Source of the DNA: Streptococcus suis
GTDB taxonomy: Bacteria; Bacillota; Bacilli; Lactobacillales; Streptococcaceae
Assembly: GCF_017601095.1 (NCBI RefSeq)
Contig: NZ_JAGFUX010000004.1
Span: forward strand, 1 to 64,000
DNA: 64,000 nucleotides
Direction: 5' to 3'
Shown here: positions 36,048 to 46,299 of the stretch, one piece after another
Numbering within the stretch: the first letter of the stretch is position 1
How the letters are laid out: every line of letters starts with the position of its first letter
Program-made: the position numbers and the translations under genes
Notes under the pieces: generated by a model
Seen by the model: the letters and a program-made list of their open reading frames with translations, nothing else
What the model was told of the DNA's origin: nothing
The model's database searches: none

Positions 36048-37047
36048 GTGACCAGGAAGTTAACCATCAAAGATATAGCACAACTAGCTCAAACATCAAA
36101 AACAACAGTTTCTTTCTATCTGAATGGAAAGTTTGAGAAAATGTCGTCTGAGACCAGAGAGCGGATTGAAGCCGTTATCAAGGAGACCAACTACCGACCG
36201 AGTGCCTTGGCGAGGAGCTTGAATTCGAAAAAAAACGGGCTTAATCGGTGTCTTAGTTGGGGAGATTGACCATCCCATTACCAGTCAAGTGATTGCAGGT
36301 ATTGAACAAGAAGCACGAAAACAGGGCTACCAAGTCTTGCTAGGAAAAAGTAAGTTTCAAGTGGAAGTGGAAGAAAAAATCTTGGATTCTATGTTGTTAC
36401 AAGGGGTAGAAGGTTTTATCATCCAGCCTAGTGCAACGATTCGAAAATACAGTAATCTTTTGCAACAAACTGGCGGTTTAGTCTTTTTTGACAGTCAAAT
36501 CTTTGAACATCGTTCGAGTTGGGTTAAGTCCGATCTTTATCATGCCGTTTATGAAGCCGTTAGTCAAATGATTGACAAGGGCTACAAAGAATTTATCTTG
36601 ATTTCTGCAGAAACTAGTCGACATTCGACTAGACTGGAAAAAGTTGCTGGTTTTATCGATGCTGTGACAGATAATAATAAAACATTTTCAGAGTACATCC
36701 TTTCAGATCAGGTCTTTTCAAATGAGGAAGTGGAAGCCTTCTTGCAAGAGCATTTGAACCAGGACAAGGAAACCCTGATTGTTGTTGTTAATATTTGGGC
36801 GTTGCCACATGTCTATCACTTGATGAAGAAGATGGAAATTGCTTTTCCAAAGACTGGATTGATTGGGTTTGAAAATAGTGAGTGGACGGATTTTTCTACA
36901 CCAGCCATTTCGACAATTGTTCATGATGGGATAAAATTGGGGGAAAGTGCAGCAGAGACTCTTATCAGTCAATTGAGAGATCAAAATCAAGAACCGATTC
37001 ATCGTGTCATTGAATGCATAACTCAATGGAAAGAATCGACCAAATAG
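36048..37047 (+). pseudogene. regR: LacI-family regulator (RegR-like), broken by an A8 homopolymer
   Basis: GTG 36048 with AAGGAGGGG eight bases upstream starts a helix-turn-helix domain (KLTIKDIAQLAQTSKTTVSF) and hinge region. The frame is lost at an A8 run (36228-36235): with seven A the sequence reads on as SKKTGLIGVLVGEID and joins the effector-binding domain encoded to 37047. In relatives RegR controls hyaluronan-disaccharide genes and hyaluronidase. As read, only a 73-aa DNA-binding fragment and an orphan sensor domain would be made. It could be a decayed gene, a phase-variable one, or an assembly error in the homopolymer. Confidence 0.82.
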
Positions 37048-37149
37048 CTTCGAAGTTTTTCCACCGTTCTCTTTAAGGTCTTGTTAATCTTGTTTTTGTG
37101 GAATACTATCACTTTGTAGTTATTGAGAAAAAAGAATTGAAGTAAAATC

Positions 37150-37176
37150 AAGCAATCTCGCAAGGGATTGCTTTTT
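37150..37176 (+). terminator. Terminator after regR
   Basis: AGCAATC-TCGCAA-GGGATTGCT followed by TTTT; lies in the 301-base gap between regR and cshA. Confidence 0.8.
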
Positions 37177-37232
37177 ATGAAAACGTATTATTTTGATTTT
37201 CAAGGCAAAAGCCAACCTTTACGTTTAGAATG

Positions 37233-37348
37233 TGTTATACTAGGTAAGTTGCAAGTCTGATACTGGTTAGTTCGCTGCCAGTGGAAATAATTGTTACAAA
37301 AAAGTGAGATAAGGTAGCTTCGCACTGCCTTTTAGAAAAGAGAATACA
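37233..37348 (+). promoter_or_regulatory. cshA promoter and folded leader of about 100 nt
   Basis: TGTTATACT (37233-37241) is an extended -10. The leader contains ACTGG/CCAGT (about 37261-37283) and AAGGTAG / CTGCCTT followed by TTTTAG (about 37311-37336). Folded leaders are common for cold-responsive RNA helicase genes; that this one is a thermosensor or attenuator is inference. Confidence 0.55.
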
Positions 37349-38920
37349 TTGAAATTTACTGAATTAAATCTATCAGAAGACATTTTGCTTGCCGTTGAGA
37401 AGGCTGGTTTTGAAACGCCGTCACCAATTCAGGAGCAGACTATTCCGCTTGCTTTGGAAGGCAAGGATGTGATTGGTCAGGCCCAGACGGGGACAGGGAA
37501 AACCGCAGCTTTTGGTCTGCCAACCCTCAACAAGATTGACATTGACAATCAAGCTATTCAAGCCTTAATTATTGCCCCAACACGTGAGTTGGCGGTGCAA
37601 AGCCAGGAAGAACTCTTCAAATTTGGTCGTGAGAAGGGTGTAAAAGTTCGCTCTGTTTACGGCGGTTCTAGCATTGAAAAACAAATCAAGGCCCTTCGTT
37701 CAGGTGCCCATATCGTAGTTGGTACACCTGGTCGTCTCTTGGACTTGATTAAGAGAAAGGCTCTCAAGCTTGACGGAGTTGAAACCCTCATTCTTGACGA
37801 AGCGGATGAAATGCTTAACATGGGCTTCTTGGATGATATTGAAGCCATCATCGAACGTGTGCCAGCGAGTCGCCAGACCCTTCTATTTTCTGCGACCATG
37901 CCTGAGCCAATCAAGCGTATCGGTGTCAAGTTCATGAAAGAGCCCGAGCACGTTAAGATTGCAGCCAAGGAATTGACCAACGTCAACGTGGATCAATACT
38001 ATATCCGTGTCAAAGAGAATGAAAAATTCGACACCATGACTCGCCTCATGGATGTTGACCAGCCAGAATTGTCTATCGTCTTCGGTCGTACCAAACGCCG
38101 TGTTGACGAATTGACGCGTGGACTCAAACTGCGTGGTTTCCGTGCAGAAGGTATCCACGGAGATTTGGACCAAAATAAACGCCTGCGTGTTATCCGCGAT
38201 TTCAAGGGAGATCAAATTGATGTCCTCGTTGCGACGGACGTAGCAGCACGTGGTTTGGATATCTCAGGTGTAACGCATGTCTATAACTACGATATTCCAC
38301 AAGACCCTGAAAGTTACGTGCACCGTATCGGACGTACAGGTCGTGCTGGCCAGTCTGGTCAATCGATCACCTTTGTTTCGCCAAATGAAATGGGTTACTT
38401 GGCTATCATCGAAGAGTTGACCAAGAAACGTATGAAGGGGCTCAAGCCTGCGACAGCTGAAGAGGCTTTTGAAGCGAAGAAAAAAGTTGCTCTGAAAAAG
38501 ATTGAGCGTGACTTCGCAGACGAGACCATTCGTGGAAACTTTGATAAGTTTAAGAAAGACGCAGTTAAGTTGGCGGCCGAATTTACCCCTGAAGAGCTTG
38601 CACTCTACGTACTCAGCCTGACCGTACAAGATCCAGATAGCTTGCCAGAAGTGGAAATCGCGCGTGAAAAACCACTGCCATTCAAGTTTGCTCCTGGTCA
38701 AGCCAAGGGCAAAGGTGGACGTGGAGGTCGCGACCGTGATCGTGGTGGCCGTCGTGACGGTGACCGAAATCGTGATCGCGGAGGACGCCGTGGAGACCGC
38801 AACCGTCGCGATGACAAGTTCAAACGTGACAACCGCCGTCAAGACAACAAAAAACCACACCAACGCACCTCAAGTGAAAAGCAAACAGGCTTTGTAATTC
38901 GCAATAAGGGTGAGAGATAA
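37349..38920 (+). CDS. cshA: DEAD-box RNA helicase CshA
   Basis: A 523-aa helicase linked in Firmicutes to RNA decay and cold growth. It starts at TTG 37349 (MKFTELNLSEDIL), like other streptococcal CshA proteins. It has the Q motif (FETPSPIQEQTIP), motif I AQTGTGKT (about 47-54), II LDEADEM, III SAT and VI HRIGRTGRAG. The C-terminal tail (about 445-523) is rich in RGG/RGD/R-D repeats and lysine and should bind RNA nonspecifically. It is monocistronic with a terminator after it. Confidence 0.95.
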   Translation: MKFTELNLSEDILLAVEKAGFETPSPIQEQTIPLALEGKDVIGQAQTGTGKTAAFGLPTLNKIDIDNQAIQALIIAPTRELAVQSQEELFKFGREKGVKVRSVYGGSSIEKQIKALRSGAHIVVGTPGRLLDLIKRKALKLDGVETLILDEADEMLNMGFLDDIEAIIERVPASRQTLLFSATMPEPIKRIGVKFMKEPEHVKIAAKELTNVNVDQYYIRVKENEKFDTMTRLMDVDQPELSIVFGRTKRRVDELTRGLKLRGFRAEGIHGDLDQNKRLRVIRDFKGDQIDVLVATDVAARGLDISGVTHVYNYDIPQDPESYVHRIGRTGRAGQSGQSITFVSPNEMGYLAIIEELTKKRMKGLKPATAEEAFEAKKKVALKKIERDFADETIRGNFDKFKKDAVKLAAEFTPEELALYVLSLTVQDPDSLPEVEIAREKPLPFKFAPGQAKGKGGRGGRDRDRGGRRDGDRNRDRGGRRGDRNRRDDKFKRDNRRQDNKKPHQRTSSEKQTGFVIRNKGER

Positions 38921-38935
38921 AAAGTATATTTTTAC

Positions 38936-38972
38936 AAGGAGTATTTTCTAAGAGAAGGTACTCTTTTTTGTT
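38936..38972 (+). terminator. cshA terminator
   Basis: AAGGAGTA and TACTCTT arms with an A-rich loop, followed by T6. Confidence 0.6.
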
Positions 38973-39086
38973 GTTCATAAATGCATATTCTAAAACATGA
39001 AGAATTCGCGATAAAGAACATGCTCAAAATTTTTAGCAGTTGGATAAAATATCTATTAATTTAGACGGTTAAATTCCTTAATAAAC

Positions 39087-39141
<55 letters not shown>

Positions 39142-39204
39142 ATACATATACGCTACAAACCCACGTAAAGTCTATTATATTTACTTAAAATTGCACATAA
39201 TTCC

Positions 39205-39233
39205 TTGAAAAAACCTTCACAAAATGTTAATAT
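39205..39233 (+). promoter_or_regulatory. Promoter of the LPXTG adhesin gene
   Basis: -35 TTGAAA (39205-39210), 17 bases, -10 TAATAT (39228-39233). Confidence 0.7.
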
Positions 39234-39281
39234 ATATGTTTTTCAAAAAACAATATCAATATAATGAAAAGAGGTCCATTT

Positions 39282-42200
39282 ATGAAAAAAGGAAAGAAAG
39301 GTTTCGATTGGTATGCTGCAAGACAGCGGTTTTCAATCAGAAAATTTCATTTTGGCGCTGCCAGCATACTTTTAGGTGTATCGCTGGTTCTTGGTACAGG
39401 GACTAAGGTAAGTGCTAGCGAGGAAATACCTGTTTCTCCTCTTGGGCAGGAAGTCGTTGTGAGTGAAGAAAGATCAGATGGCTTGCCACTTTCAGAAGAA
39501 GTTTCGCCTGAAACATCGACACTTTTGCCTGTTAGTGAAGCTGTAAAGGAAGAAGTGGTCACAGAACCAGTTCAACCAGCTGACGTTTTGCAAAGTGAAG
39601 AAGTCCAGTCAGACCCAAATCACCCTGTGGAAGAAGAGGCTTTGTCTAGACAAGCTGTAATTTCCTATACTGTCCGCTATATTGACCCTATGAATGAGGT
39701 AATTTCATCAGAAACCTTATCCATGGAGGTGACAACTGTTGATCAGCAAGCTAGCTACAGTCTGGTACAAGGTTCTACATTACCAGAGGGTTATCGTTTG
39801 GTAGTAGACCAGGCTGCTCAGCAGACAGTAGATATCCTTGAAGGTGTGGATAATCTTATAACCTTCCGCATTGAGAAAATTGATAGTAGCAGTACGGAAC
39901 TTACTGAAGATACAGTTTCCCCTCAAGTAGAGAATGTTAGTCAGCCTAGTTCAGCAGGTGTAGAAGGTAGGGCTGAGGAAAGGGTAGTCGTTGAAGAAGT
40001 GGTCAAGACAGAAGTGTCAGTCCCTATTTCACCGTCCCTGACAGAGTTATCGAAAGAATTTGTAGAACCAGTAAGCGAACGGACAGTACATATTCCATAT
40101 AAGGTTGTTCAAACCGATGTGGAAACTGGTGAAGAGAAGAAGCTTGGTCAAGTAGGCTATGTTTCTGTTACGACTACTGATGAAGTAGCAAAGACGGAAG
40201 TAACTGTCACTGCAGACAAGCTAGATTCAGGCTATAGTCTTGCAGATGATCAGCCAAATGTCATAACTAAAGTTGTAGCAGAAAATGAAACCAATATTCT
40301 TTCTTTTGCTGTGACGCGTAAAAAAGATGAGAAGGATAATCCGCTGACAGAAACGACCGTTACAGCTAGTGGCGATGCGGAAGGGACAAGTGGTTTTAGG
40401 ACTATCGAAAATGCACCAAGAAGTACAAATACAGTTTCTTATGTAACTACTGAATGGGTTATTCCGGACGAAGTTAAGGCTGCTAATACAGGTTTGGATG
40501 TAGCAGCTGGTGATGCAAGTGTAGCAGAAGCAACAACAGCAGTACCTACAGCGTATAAAACAACGCTACCTGATGGACGAGAAGTCTTTATGGTATTAAG
40601 TTTGAATTCTCAGATAGAACCAAACAAGACAACGACATTTAATAACAAATATAATAAAGATTACTTCTTCCAATTTTCTATCTCTAAAGAAGGAGAAATC
40701 AACAAGGTATATGCAGATTTAGTTGATAAGCGTCAGAATAATAAAATTTTAGAATCGATAGAGATTGCCCAAGGTTCTACAGCTAAGTTTAATACCTTAT
40801 CTCAATATGAGAACGCTGGTTATACATATCGTTTTCAATTCACCCCAGATCCGAGTAATTCTACAAGCAAAAACTTAAAAATCAACAACCCTAATGGTGG
40901 CAATGTCAATACAGTCATTTATGATAAGGTTAGTCCAAATTCTGTTGGGACAGAACTGAATATTTTTAATGTTTTAGTTCCGGTTCGTACGACACAAGAA
41001 ACGAAATATGTCGTAAAAGCTACAGAAAAGAGAGCAGAAGAAACGCTAGCTACCTATATCCAAAAAGGAGCATTAACTGGAGATAGTTATACTATTGCAG
41101 GTGCGTTAGATTTTGATAAATATGAGCTAATTGCCGAAGATGTGCCGACTGTTCTACAGGGAGATTTGGCAGCAGATTACAAGGTCGGAGCAAAAACGAT
41201 TCAAAGTATCATGACGCACAATTTGGTGCGTGTCTTGGAAGTTACCCAAAAAGACGGTACCCACAAAGCACATATTTACCTACTGAATCCAGATGGACCA
41301 AATAGATTAGCGCTTGATAGAAAAACAAATATTACGGAAGCAGACCTTACATCAGAAAACTTTATCAAATTCTTTACATCTGAGGAAATTGTTCCAGGTG
41401 CAGTGAATACATTGGAAGGTAGGTATAGCTATACTTCCAAACATCAGTTTGAAAGTTTCAAAACAGATCCTCATACGTTTACCAATGTTATTACTGGTGA
41501 AACAATGCTCCTTAGTAAGAATGGAGAATCTTTCCCAGAAGGTAATTTCTTTATTCCAGAACACAAAGCTGTCAGCTTAAAAGGTAAAGATGGAAAGGCA
41601 TTCGGCTTTGGTGGTGCTACACTTCGTATGGTTAATGACAATGTTTCTAATGAACAGCATGTGACCTATTACTATGCCGAAAAAGGTGGGGTTGTCGTCC
41701 ATTATGTCGATGAGACAGGTCAACCTATATTGCAAAGTGTAACCTTAGTTGACCACGGTACAACGGGTACCCAATATAATACAGCATCACTCCGTGATAC
41801 TGAGAAGACAATAAATGGTACCCGCTATTTGTTTAAACAAGTAGATTCAACAACATCTGCCCTAAAACCAGTTACTGAAAATACAGCCGAATTGCGTCAC
41901 ATTGTTAAAGTGTCTGAAGAGACAGGTAATATTGAACGTGATACGTTGAAGGAACTGACCTATGTTTATGAAAAGGCAGCTAAGGCTAAGATAGAAATTT
42001 ATACAAAAACAGTTAATGTTGAGAATAATCAAGAAGGACCAGAAGTCCTTGATACGAGTTTTATTGAGCAAGATAGAAAAGGTTCTGCTATTTCAACGAC
42101 AGCAACTAACGACTACCTCCGTGACAAATTAAATGATGGCTATGAGATAGTCAGTGATAATTTCATGAATGCTGCAGCGACATTTGATAGTGTTAATGAC

Positions 42201-45200
42201 ATTGATGGACAAGATCCAAGCCAGGTATTTAAAATTGTCCTACGTGAAAGAATTAAGACGGTAACTCCCGATGCTCCAAAAGAACCGAATACTCCTTTAG
42301 ATCCAACTAATCCAACAGGACCGAAATATCCAGAAGGAGTACGTGCTACTGATTTGAACGAGAGCGTTAAGCGTACTATCAAGTATCAGTATGAGGGTGG
42401 AGCAGAGGCTAGACCAACAGTTGAAGAAACACTAACATTCACTCGTACTGCTAAGGTAAATGTCGTTACTGGAGCTCTTGCCTATACTCCGTGGTTCTCA
42501 ACTGATGACGACTTCAACCAGGTAGATACAGAAGCAATCGCAGGTTACACACCAGACAAGGCAAGTGTGGCAGCTGAAGCAGATGTGCCAGCAGAAGCAC
42601 CAGACAAGGAAGTTATCGTGACTTATGTCAAGGATGCACAAAAAGCCACCATCACATACCAAGATGAAGGTGGTAATCAACTGGGTACTGTCGATGAAGT
42701 CACAGGTAAGTCAGGCGAGCCAATCAACTACACCACGACAGCCCGTATCACAGAGCTCATCAACCAAGGTTATGAAGTTGTGACAGATGGCTTTACTAGA
42801 GAAGGTGGACAAGTCTTCGATACGGATAAGACCACTGACCAGACCTTCACCGTTGTTGTGAGAGCTAAAGTGGTGACAGTTACACCAGAAGATCCGAAGA
42901 ATCCAGGTACTGAGGTTGACCCAGGTAATCCAGACGGACCAGAATGGCCAGATGGAGTCAAAGCTACAGACTTAAATGAGACTGTAACACGTACTATCAA
43001 GTACCAATACGAAGATGGAAGCCAGGCTAAGGATGATGTCGTAGAAACCTTGACTTACAAACGTACTGCGACCGTCAACCTAGTGACTAAAGAAGTGACC
43101 TATGGTGAGTGGACTTCTACAGATAATGCATTTGACAAAGTAGATACAGAAGCAATCGCAGGTTACACACCAGACAAGGCAAGTGTGGCAGCTGAAGCAG
43201 ATGTGCCAGCAGAAGCACCAGACAAGGAAGTTATCGTGACTTATGTCAAGGATGCACAAAAAGCCACCATCACATACCAAGATGAAGGTGGTAATCAACT
43301 GGGTACTGTCGATGAAGTCACAGGTAAGTCAGGCGAGCCAATCAACTACACCACGACAGCCCGTATCACAGAGCTCATCAACCAAGGTTATGAAGTTGTG
43401 ACAGATGGCTTTACTAGAGAAGGTGGACAAGTCTTCGATACGGATAAGACCACTGACCAGACCTTCACCGTTGTTGTGAGAGCTAAAGTGGTGACAGTTA
43501 CACCAGAAGATCCGAAGAATCCAGGTACTGAGGTTGACCCAGGTAATCCAGACGGACCAGAATGGCCAGATGGAGTCAAAGCTACAGACTTAAATGAGAC
43601 TGTAACACGTACTATCAAGTACCAATACGAAGATGGAAGCCAGGCTAAGGATGATGTCGTAGAAACCTTGACTTACAAACGTACTGCGACCGTCAACCTA
43701 GTGACTAAAGAAGTGACCTATGGTGAATGGACCTCAGCTGATGATGACTTCGACAAAGTAGACACACCAGCTATTGCAGGTTACACTCCAGACAAGGCAA
43801 GTGTCGAAGCAGAACTAGACGTGCCAGCTACTGCAGCAGACAAAGAAGTCATCGTGACTTATGTCAAAGACGCCCAAAAAGCGACCATCACATACAAAGA
43901 TGAAGGTGATCAACAGCTAGGAGCTATTGATGAGGTAACAGGTAAGTCAGGCGAGCCAATCAACTACACCACAACAGCTCGTATCACTGAACTCACTAAC
44001 CAAGGATACGAAGTAGTAAGTGACGGCTTCACTAAAGATGGTGGACAAGTATACGACACAGACAAAGCTACAGACCAAACATTCGAAGTAGTAGTCAGAG
44101 CAAAAGTAGTAACAGTCACACCAGAAGATCCGAAAGATCCAGGCACTGAGGTAGATCCAGGCAACCCAGACGGACCAGAGTGGCCAGACGGAGTGAAAGC
44201 AACAGATCTGAACGAAACAGTAAAACGTACCATCAAGTACCAATACGAAGACGGATCAGAAGCTCAGCCAGATGTCGTAGAAACCTTGACCTACAAACGT
44301 ACTGCGACCGTTAACCTGGTAACTAAAGAAGTGACTTATGGCGACTGGACATCAACAGATGACGACTTCGATAAGGTAGATACTCCAGCTATTGCAGGCT
44401 ACACAGCAGACAAAGCAAGTGTAGAAGCAGAACTAGACGTGCCAGCTACTGCAGCAGATAAAGAAGTCATCGTAAGATATGTCAAAGACGCTCAAAAAGC
44501 GACCATCACCTATCAAGATGAGAATGGTCAGCAGTTGGGTGGCATTGATGAAGTGATCGGTAAGTCAGGTGAGCCAATTAATTACACCACCACAGCACGT
44601 ATTACCGAATTGACTAACCAAGGTTATGAGGTCGTGACAGATGGCTTCACCAAGGAAGGTGGACAAGTATTTGATACAGATAAGGATACCCCTCAGACTT
44701 TCACTGTCATTGTGAAAGCTAAGGTTGTCTCTATCACCCCAGATACTCCACAGACCCCAGTTACGCCAGTGGATCCGAATAATCCAGACGGACCGAAATG
44801 GCCAGATGGCTTGAAGGAAAGTGACCTCAATCAAACAGTGACACGGACCATCAAGTATGTGTATGAGGATGGAAGTCCAGTCTTGAATTCAGATGGTAGT
44901 CCGCTAATCGTTACGCAGACAGCAAGCTTTAAACGAAGTGCTACTGTTAATCTTGTAACTGGCCAAGTAACTTATGGTGCTTGGTCTGAGGATCAGACTG
45001 TGCCAGCTGTTCCATCTCCAATCATCTTGGGATACTATACGGAAACAGCAAGTGTAGCAGCTCATACCTTTACTGTGACAGATATAGATCAGTCTATTAC
45101 TGTAGTTTATAAGAAACTAGGTGCTTGGGTACCAAACATCCCAGGTCAGCCTGTGACCCCTATTCCGTATCCAAACCATCCAACGGATCCAGGTAAACCA

Positions 45201-45551
45201 GGTACCGACCTACCAGTTCTGCCTCATATTCCAGGCTATGTTCCAGTTGGACCAGACGGTGTCACACCATTGACCCCAGTCGATCCAAATGATCCAAGTA
45301 AGGGTTACAATTTGCCACCGGTTCCATCAGATCCATCAGATGATGTACCGATTACTTATGTACCATTTGAACCAGTTCTACCTACACATCCAACCTCACC
45401 GAGTCAGTCTAATACTTCGAAAGTAGAAAAAACAAGTCCAAGCACTTTGCCAAATACAGGTGATAGTAGTGCAGATATTATCTGGATGACAGGGCTTAGC
45501 TTGTTATTAGCTACAATCGGTATGGTTGTGAAAGTTCATAGAGAAGAGTAG
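39282..45551 (+). CDS. LPXTG-anchored adhesin with Mub/MucBP-type repeats
   Basis: A 2089-aa surface protein. ATG 39282 is chosen because AAGAGGT lies eight bases upstream and the YSIRK-like signal (FSIRKFHFGAASILLG, about 19-34) then begins normally; cleavage is likely after KVSA. Residues about 125-205 and 270-345 are MucBP-like modules (VSYTVRYIDP, IPYKVV). About 380-800 is a unique region that may be the ligand-binding head. Another MucBP module begins GGVVVHYVDETGQPI. Five Mub-type units of about 206 aa span about 990-1945. A proline-rich wall region and LPNTG, hydrophobic helix and KVHREE complete the sortase signal. Mub proteins in lactobacilli bind mucus glycans; the host ligand here is unknown. 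The repeats and the upstream microsatellite make size and expression variation likely. Confidence 0.88.
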   Translation: MKKGKKGFDWYAARQRFSIRKFHFGAASILLGVSLVLGTGTKVSASEEIPVSPLGQEVVVSEERSDGLPLSEEVSPETSTLLPVSEAVKEEVVTEPVQPADVLQSEEVQSDPNHPVEEEALSRQAVISYTVRYIDPMNEVISSETLSMEVTTVDQQASYSLVQGSTLPEGYRLVVDQAAQQTVDILEGVDNLITFRIEKIDSSSTELTEDTVSPQVENVSQPSSAGVEGRAEERVVVEEVVKTEVSVPISPSLTELSKEFVEPVSERTVHIPYKVVQTDVETGEEKKLGQVGYVSVTTTDEVAKTEVTVTADKLDSGYSLADDQPNVITKVVAENETNILSFAVTRKKDEKDNPLTETTVTASGDAEGTSGFRTIENAPRSTNTVSYVTTEWVIPDEVKAANTGLDVAAGDASVAEATTAVPTAYKTTLPDGREVFMVLSLNSQIEPNKTTTFNNKYNKDYFFQFSISKEGEINKVYADLVDKRQNNKILESIEIAQGSTAKFNTLSQYENAGYTYRFQFTPDPSNSTSKNLKINNPNGGNVNTVIYDKVSPNSVGTELNIFNVLVPVRTTQETKYVVKATEKRAEETLATYIQKGALTGDSYTIAGALDFDKYELIAEDVPTVLQGDLAADYKVGAKTIQSIMTHNLVRVLEVTQKDGTHKAHIYLLNPDGPNRLALDRKTNITEADLTSENFIKFFTSEEIVPGAVNTLEGRYSYTSKHQFESFKTDPHTFTNVITGETMLLSKNGESFPEGNFFIPEHKAVSLKGKDGKAFGFGGATLRMVNDNVSNEQHVTYYYAEKGGVVVHYVDETGQPILQSVTLVDHGTTGTQYNTASLRDTEKTINGTRYLFKQVDSTTSALKPVTENTAELRHIVKVSEETGNIERDTLKELTYVYEKAAKAKIEIYTKTVNVENNQEGPEVLDTSFIEQDRKGSAISTTATNDYLRDKLNDGYEIVSDNFMNAAATFDSVNDIDGQDPSQVFKIVLRERIKTVTPDAPKEPNTPLDPTNPTGPKYPEGVRATDLNESVKRTIKYQYEGGAEARPTVEETLTFTRTAKVNVVTGALAYTPWFSTDDDFNQVDTEAIAGYTPDKASVAAEADVPAEAPDKEVIVTYVKDAQKATITYQDEGGNQLGTVDEVTGKSGEPINYTTTARITELINQGYEVVTDGFTREGGQVFDTDKTTDQTFTVVVRAKVVTVTPEDPKNPGTEVDPGNPDGPEWPDGVKATDLNETVTRTIKYQYEDGSQAKDDVVETLTYKRTATVNLVTKEVTYGEWTSTDNAFDKVDTEAIAGYTPDKASVAAEADVPAEAPDKEVIVTYVKDAQKATITYQDEGGNQLGTVDEVTGKSGEPINYTTTARITELINQGYEVVTDGFTREGGQVFDTDKTTDQTFTVVVRAKVVTVTPEDPKNPGTEVDPGNPDGPEWPDGVKATDLNETVTRTIKYQYEDGSQAKDDVVETLTYKRTATVNLVTKEVTYGEWTSADDDFDKVDTPAIAGYTPDKASVEAELDVPATAADKEVIVTYVKDAQKATITYKDEGDQQLGAIDEVTGKSGEPINYTTTARITELTNQGYEVVSDGFTKDGGQVYDTDKATDQTFEVVVRAKVVTVTPEDPKDPGTEVDPGNPDGPEWPDGVKATDLNETVKRTIKYQYEDGSEAQPDVVETLTYKRTATVNLVTKEVTYGDWTSTDDDFDKVDTPAIAGYTADKASVEAELDVPATAADKEVIVRYVKDAQKATITYQDENGQQLGGIDEVIGKSGEPINYTTTARITELTNQGYEVVTDGFTKEGGQVFDTDKDTPQTFTVIVKAKVVSITPDTPQTPVTPVDPNNPDGPKWPDGLKESDLNQTVTRTIKYVYEDGSPVLNSDGSPLIVTQTASFKRSATVNLVTGQVTYGAWSEDQTVPAVPSPIILGYYTETASVAAHTFTVTDIDQSITVVYKKLGAWVPNIPGQPVTPIPYPNHPTDPGKPGTDLPVLPHIPGYVPVGPDGVTPLTPVDPNDPSKGYNLPPVPSDPSDDVPITYVPFEPVLPTHPTSPSQSNTSKVEKTSPSTLPNTGDSSADIIWMTGLSLLLATIGMVVKVHREE
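42264..45105 (+). repeat. Five Mub-type units with a 618-bp period
   Basis: The GYTPDK/GYTADK landmark recurs at about 42522, 43140, 43758 and 44376, exactly 618 bp (206 codons) apart. Units at 42522 and 43140 are identical over about 590 bp; later units diverge. The first and last units are more degenerate. Such near-identity points to recent duplication or gene conversion. Confidence 0.92.
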
Positions 45552-45566
45552 TTCTCAGTGTACATG

Positions 45567-45598
45567 AACAAGAGAGGATTTTCCTCTCTTGTTTTTTT
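45567..45598 (+). terminator. Adhesin gene terminator
   Basis: AACAAGAGAGG-ATTTT-CCTCTCTTGTT and T8. Confidence 0.92.
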
Positions 45599-45710
45599 TT
45601 CACCGGAACCCCACTTAGAAGACCATCAAATGTCCCTGATTTCCTATAATTCCTTTAATAATTGATGTTTTTTTGCTATACTAAATACAGTGAAATTAGG
45701 AGGGTTGATC

Positions 45711-45749
45711 ATGGGCGTTTTGACAATGGATAAAGACTTTGTATTCTAA
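45711..45749 (+). CDS. Tiny 12-codon frame with strong ribosome site, upstream of the GNAT gene
   Basis: TAGGAGGG precedes ATG 45711; the peptide is MGVLTMDKDFVF followed by TAA. TATACT at 45677 supplies a -10. It could be a leader peptide or the stub of a deleted gene. Translation is suggested only by the ribosome site. Confidence 0.3.
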   Translation: MGVLTMDKDFVF

Positions 45750-45771
45750 AAACATTACAAAGGAGAAAGAC

Positions 45772-46179
45772 ATGATTACTTACAAACAAAATCCTCAACT
45801 TGATTTTCAAGCTGTCCTAGACCTCTATGCCTCTGTGGGTTGGACAAACTACACTGCTTGTCCAGAACGGTTGCAAAAAGCTTTAGAAAATACTCTATTG
45901 GTTTTGGCTGCCTTTGATGGAGAGCAACTTGTAGGTTTGTTACGAGCAGTAGGTGATGGCTATTCCATTGTTTTCATTCAGGATATTTTAGTCCTGCCCG
46001 CTTATCAGCGACAAGGGATTGGACGCCAACTCCTGGAACAAGCCATTACACACTTTTCAGAGATCTATCAGCTCCATCTCTTGACGGACAATACTAAGAA
46101 AACACGATCTTTCTATGAAGCACTCGGTTTCACGGATGTGGACAGTCTAGGCTGTGTTGCTTTTACTTATTTAAAATAG
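45772..46179 (+). CDS. GNAT family N-acetyltransferase
   Basis: A 135-aa acetyl-CoA-dependent transferase. The acetyl-CoA loop is QRQGIGRQLLEQ (about 80-91, the Q/RxxGxG/A motif), preceded by IQDILVLPAY and followed by the GNAT C-terminal TRSFYEALGFTDV. AAAGGAG before ATG 45772 fixes the start, excluding an ATG 33 bases upstream. The substrate is unknown. Confidence 0.85.
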   Translation: MITYKQNPQLDFQAVLDLYASVGWTNYTACPERLQKALENTLLVLAAFDGEQLVGLLRAVGDGYSIVFIQDILVLPAYQRQGIGRQLLEQAITHFSEIYQLHLLTDNTKKTRSFYEALGFTDVDSLGCVAFTYLK

Positions 46180-46299
46180 GGAATGATTTAGAAATGGAGA
46201 GGATGGTTGACCAGCTTCTTGCTTTGAGCAGATGATTTGAATAATAAATCAAAAAGAGTAGAATATAATTATCAATAATTAGTAACAAGGAGAAAAACA

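Noticed and set aside
42140..44834. Serial minus-strand frames in the adhesin repeats
   Set aside because: They recur with the 618-bp period and mirror the repeats; shadows of the sense gene.
46194..46235. 13-codon frame upstream of azoR (MERMVDQLLALSR)
   Set aside because: No ribosome site, no context; probably chance.
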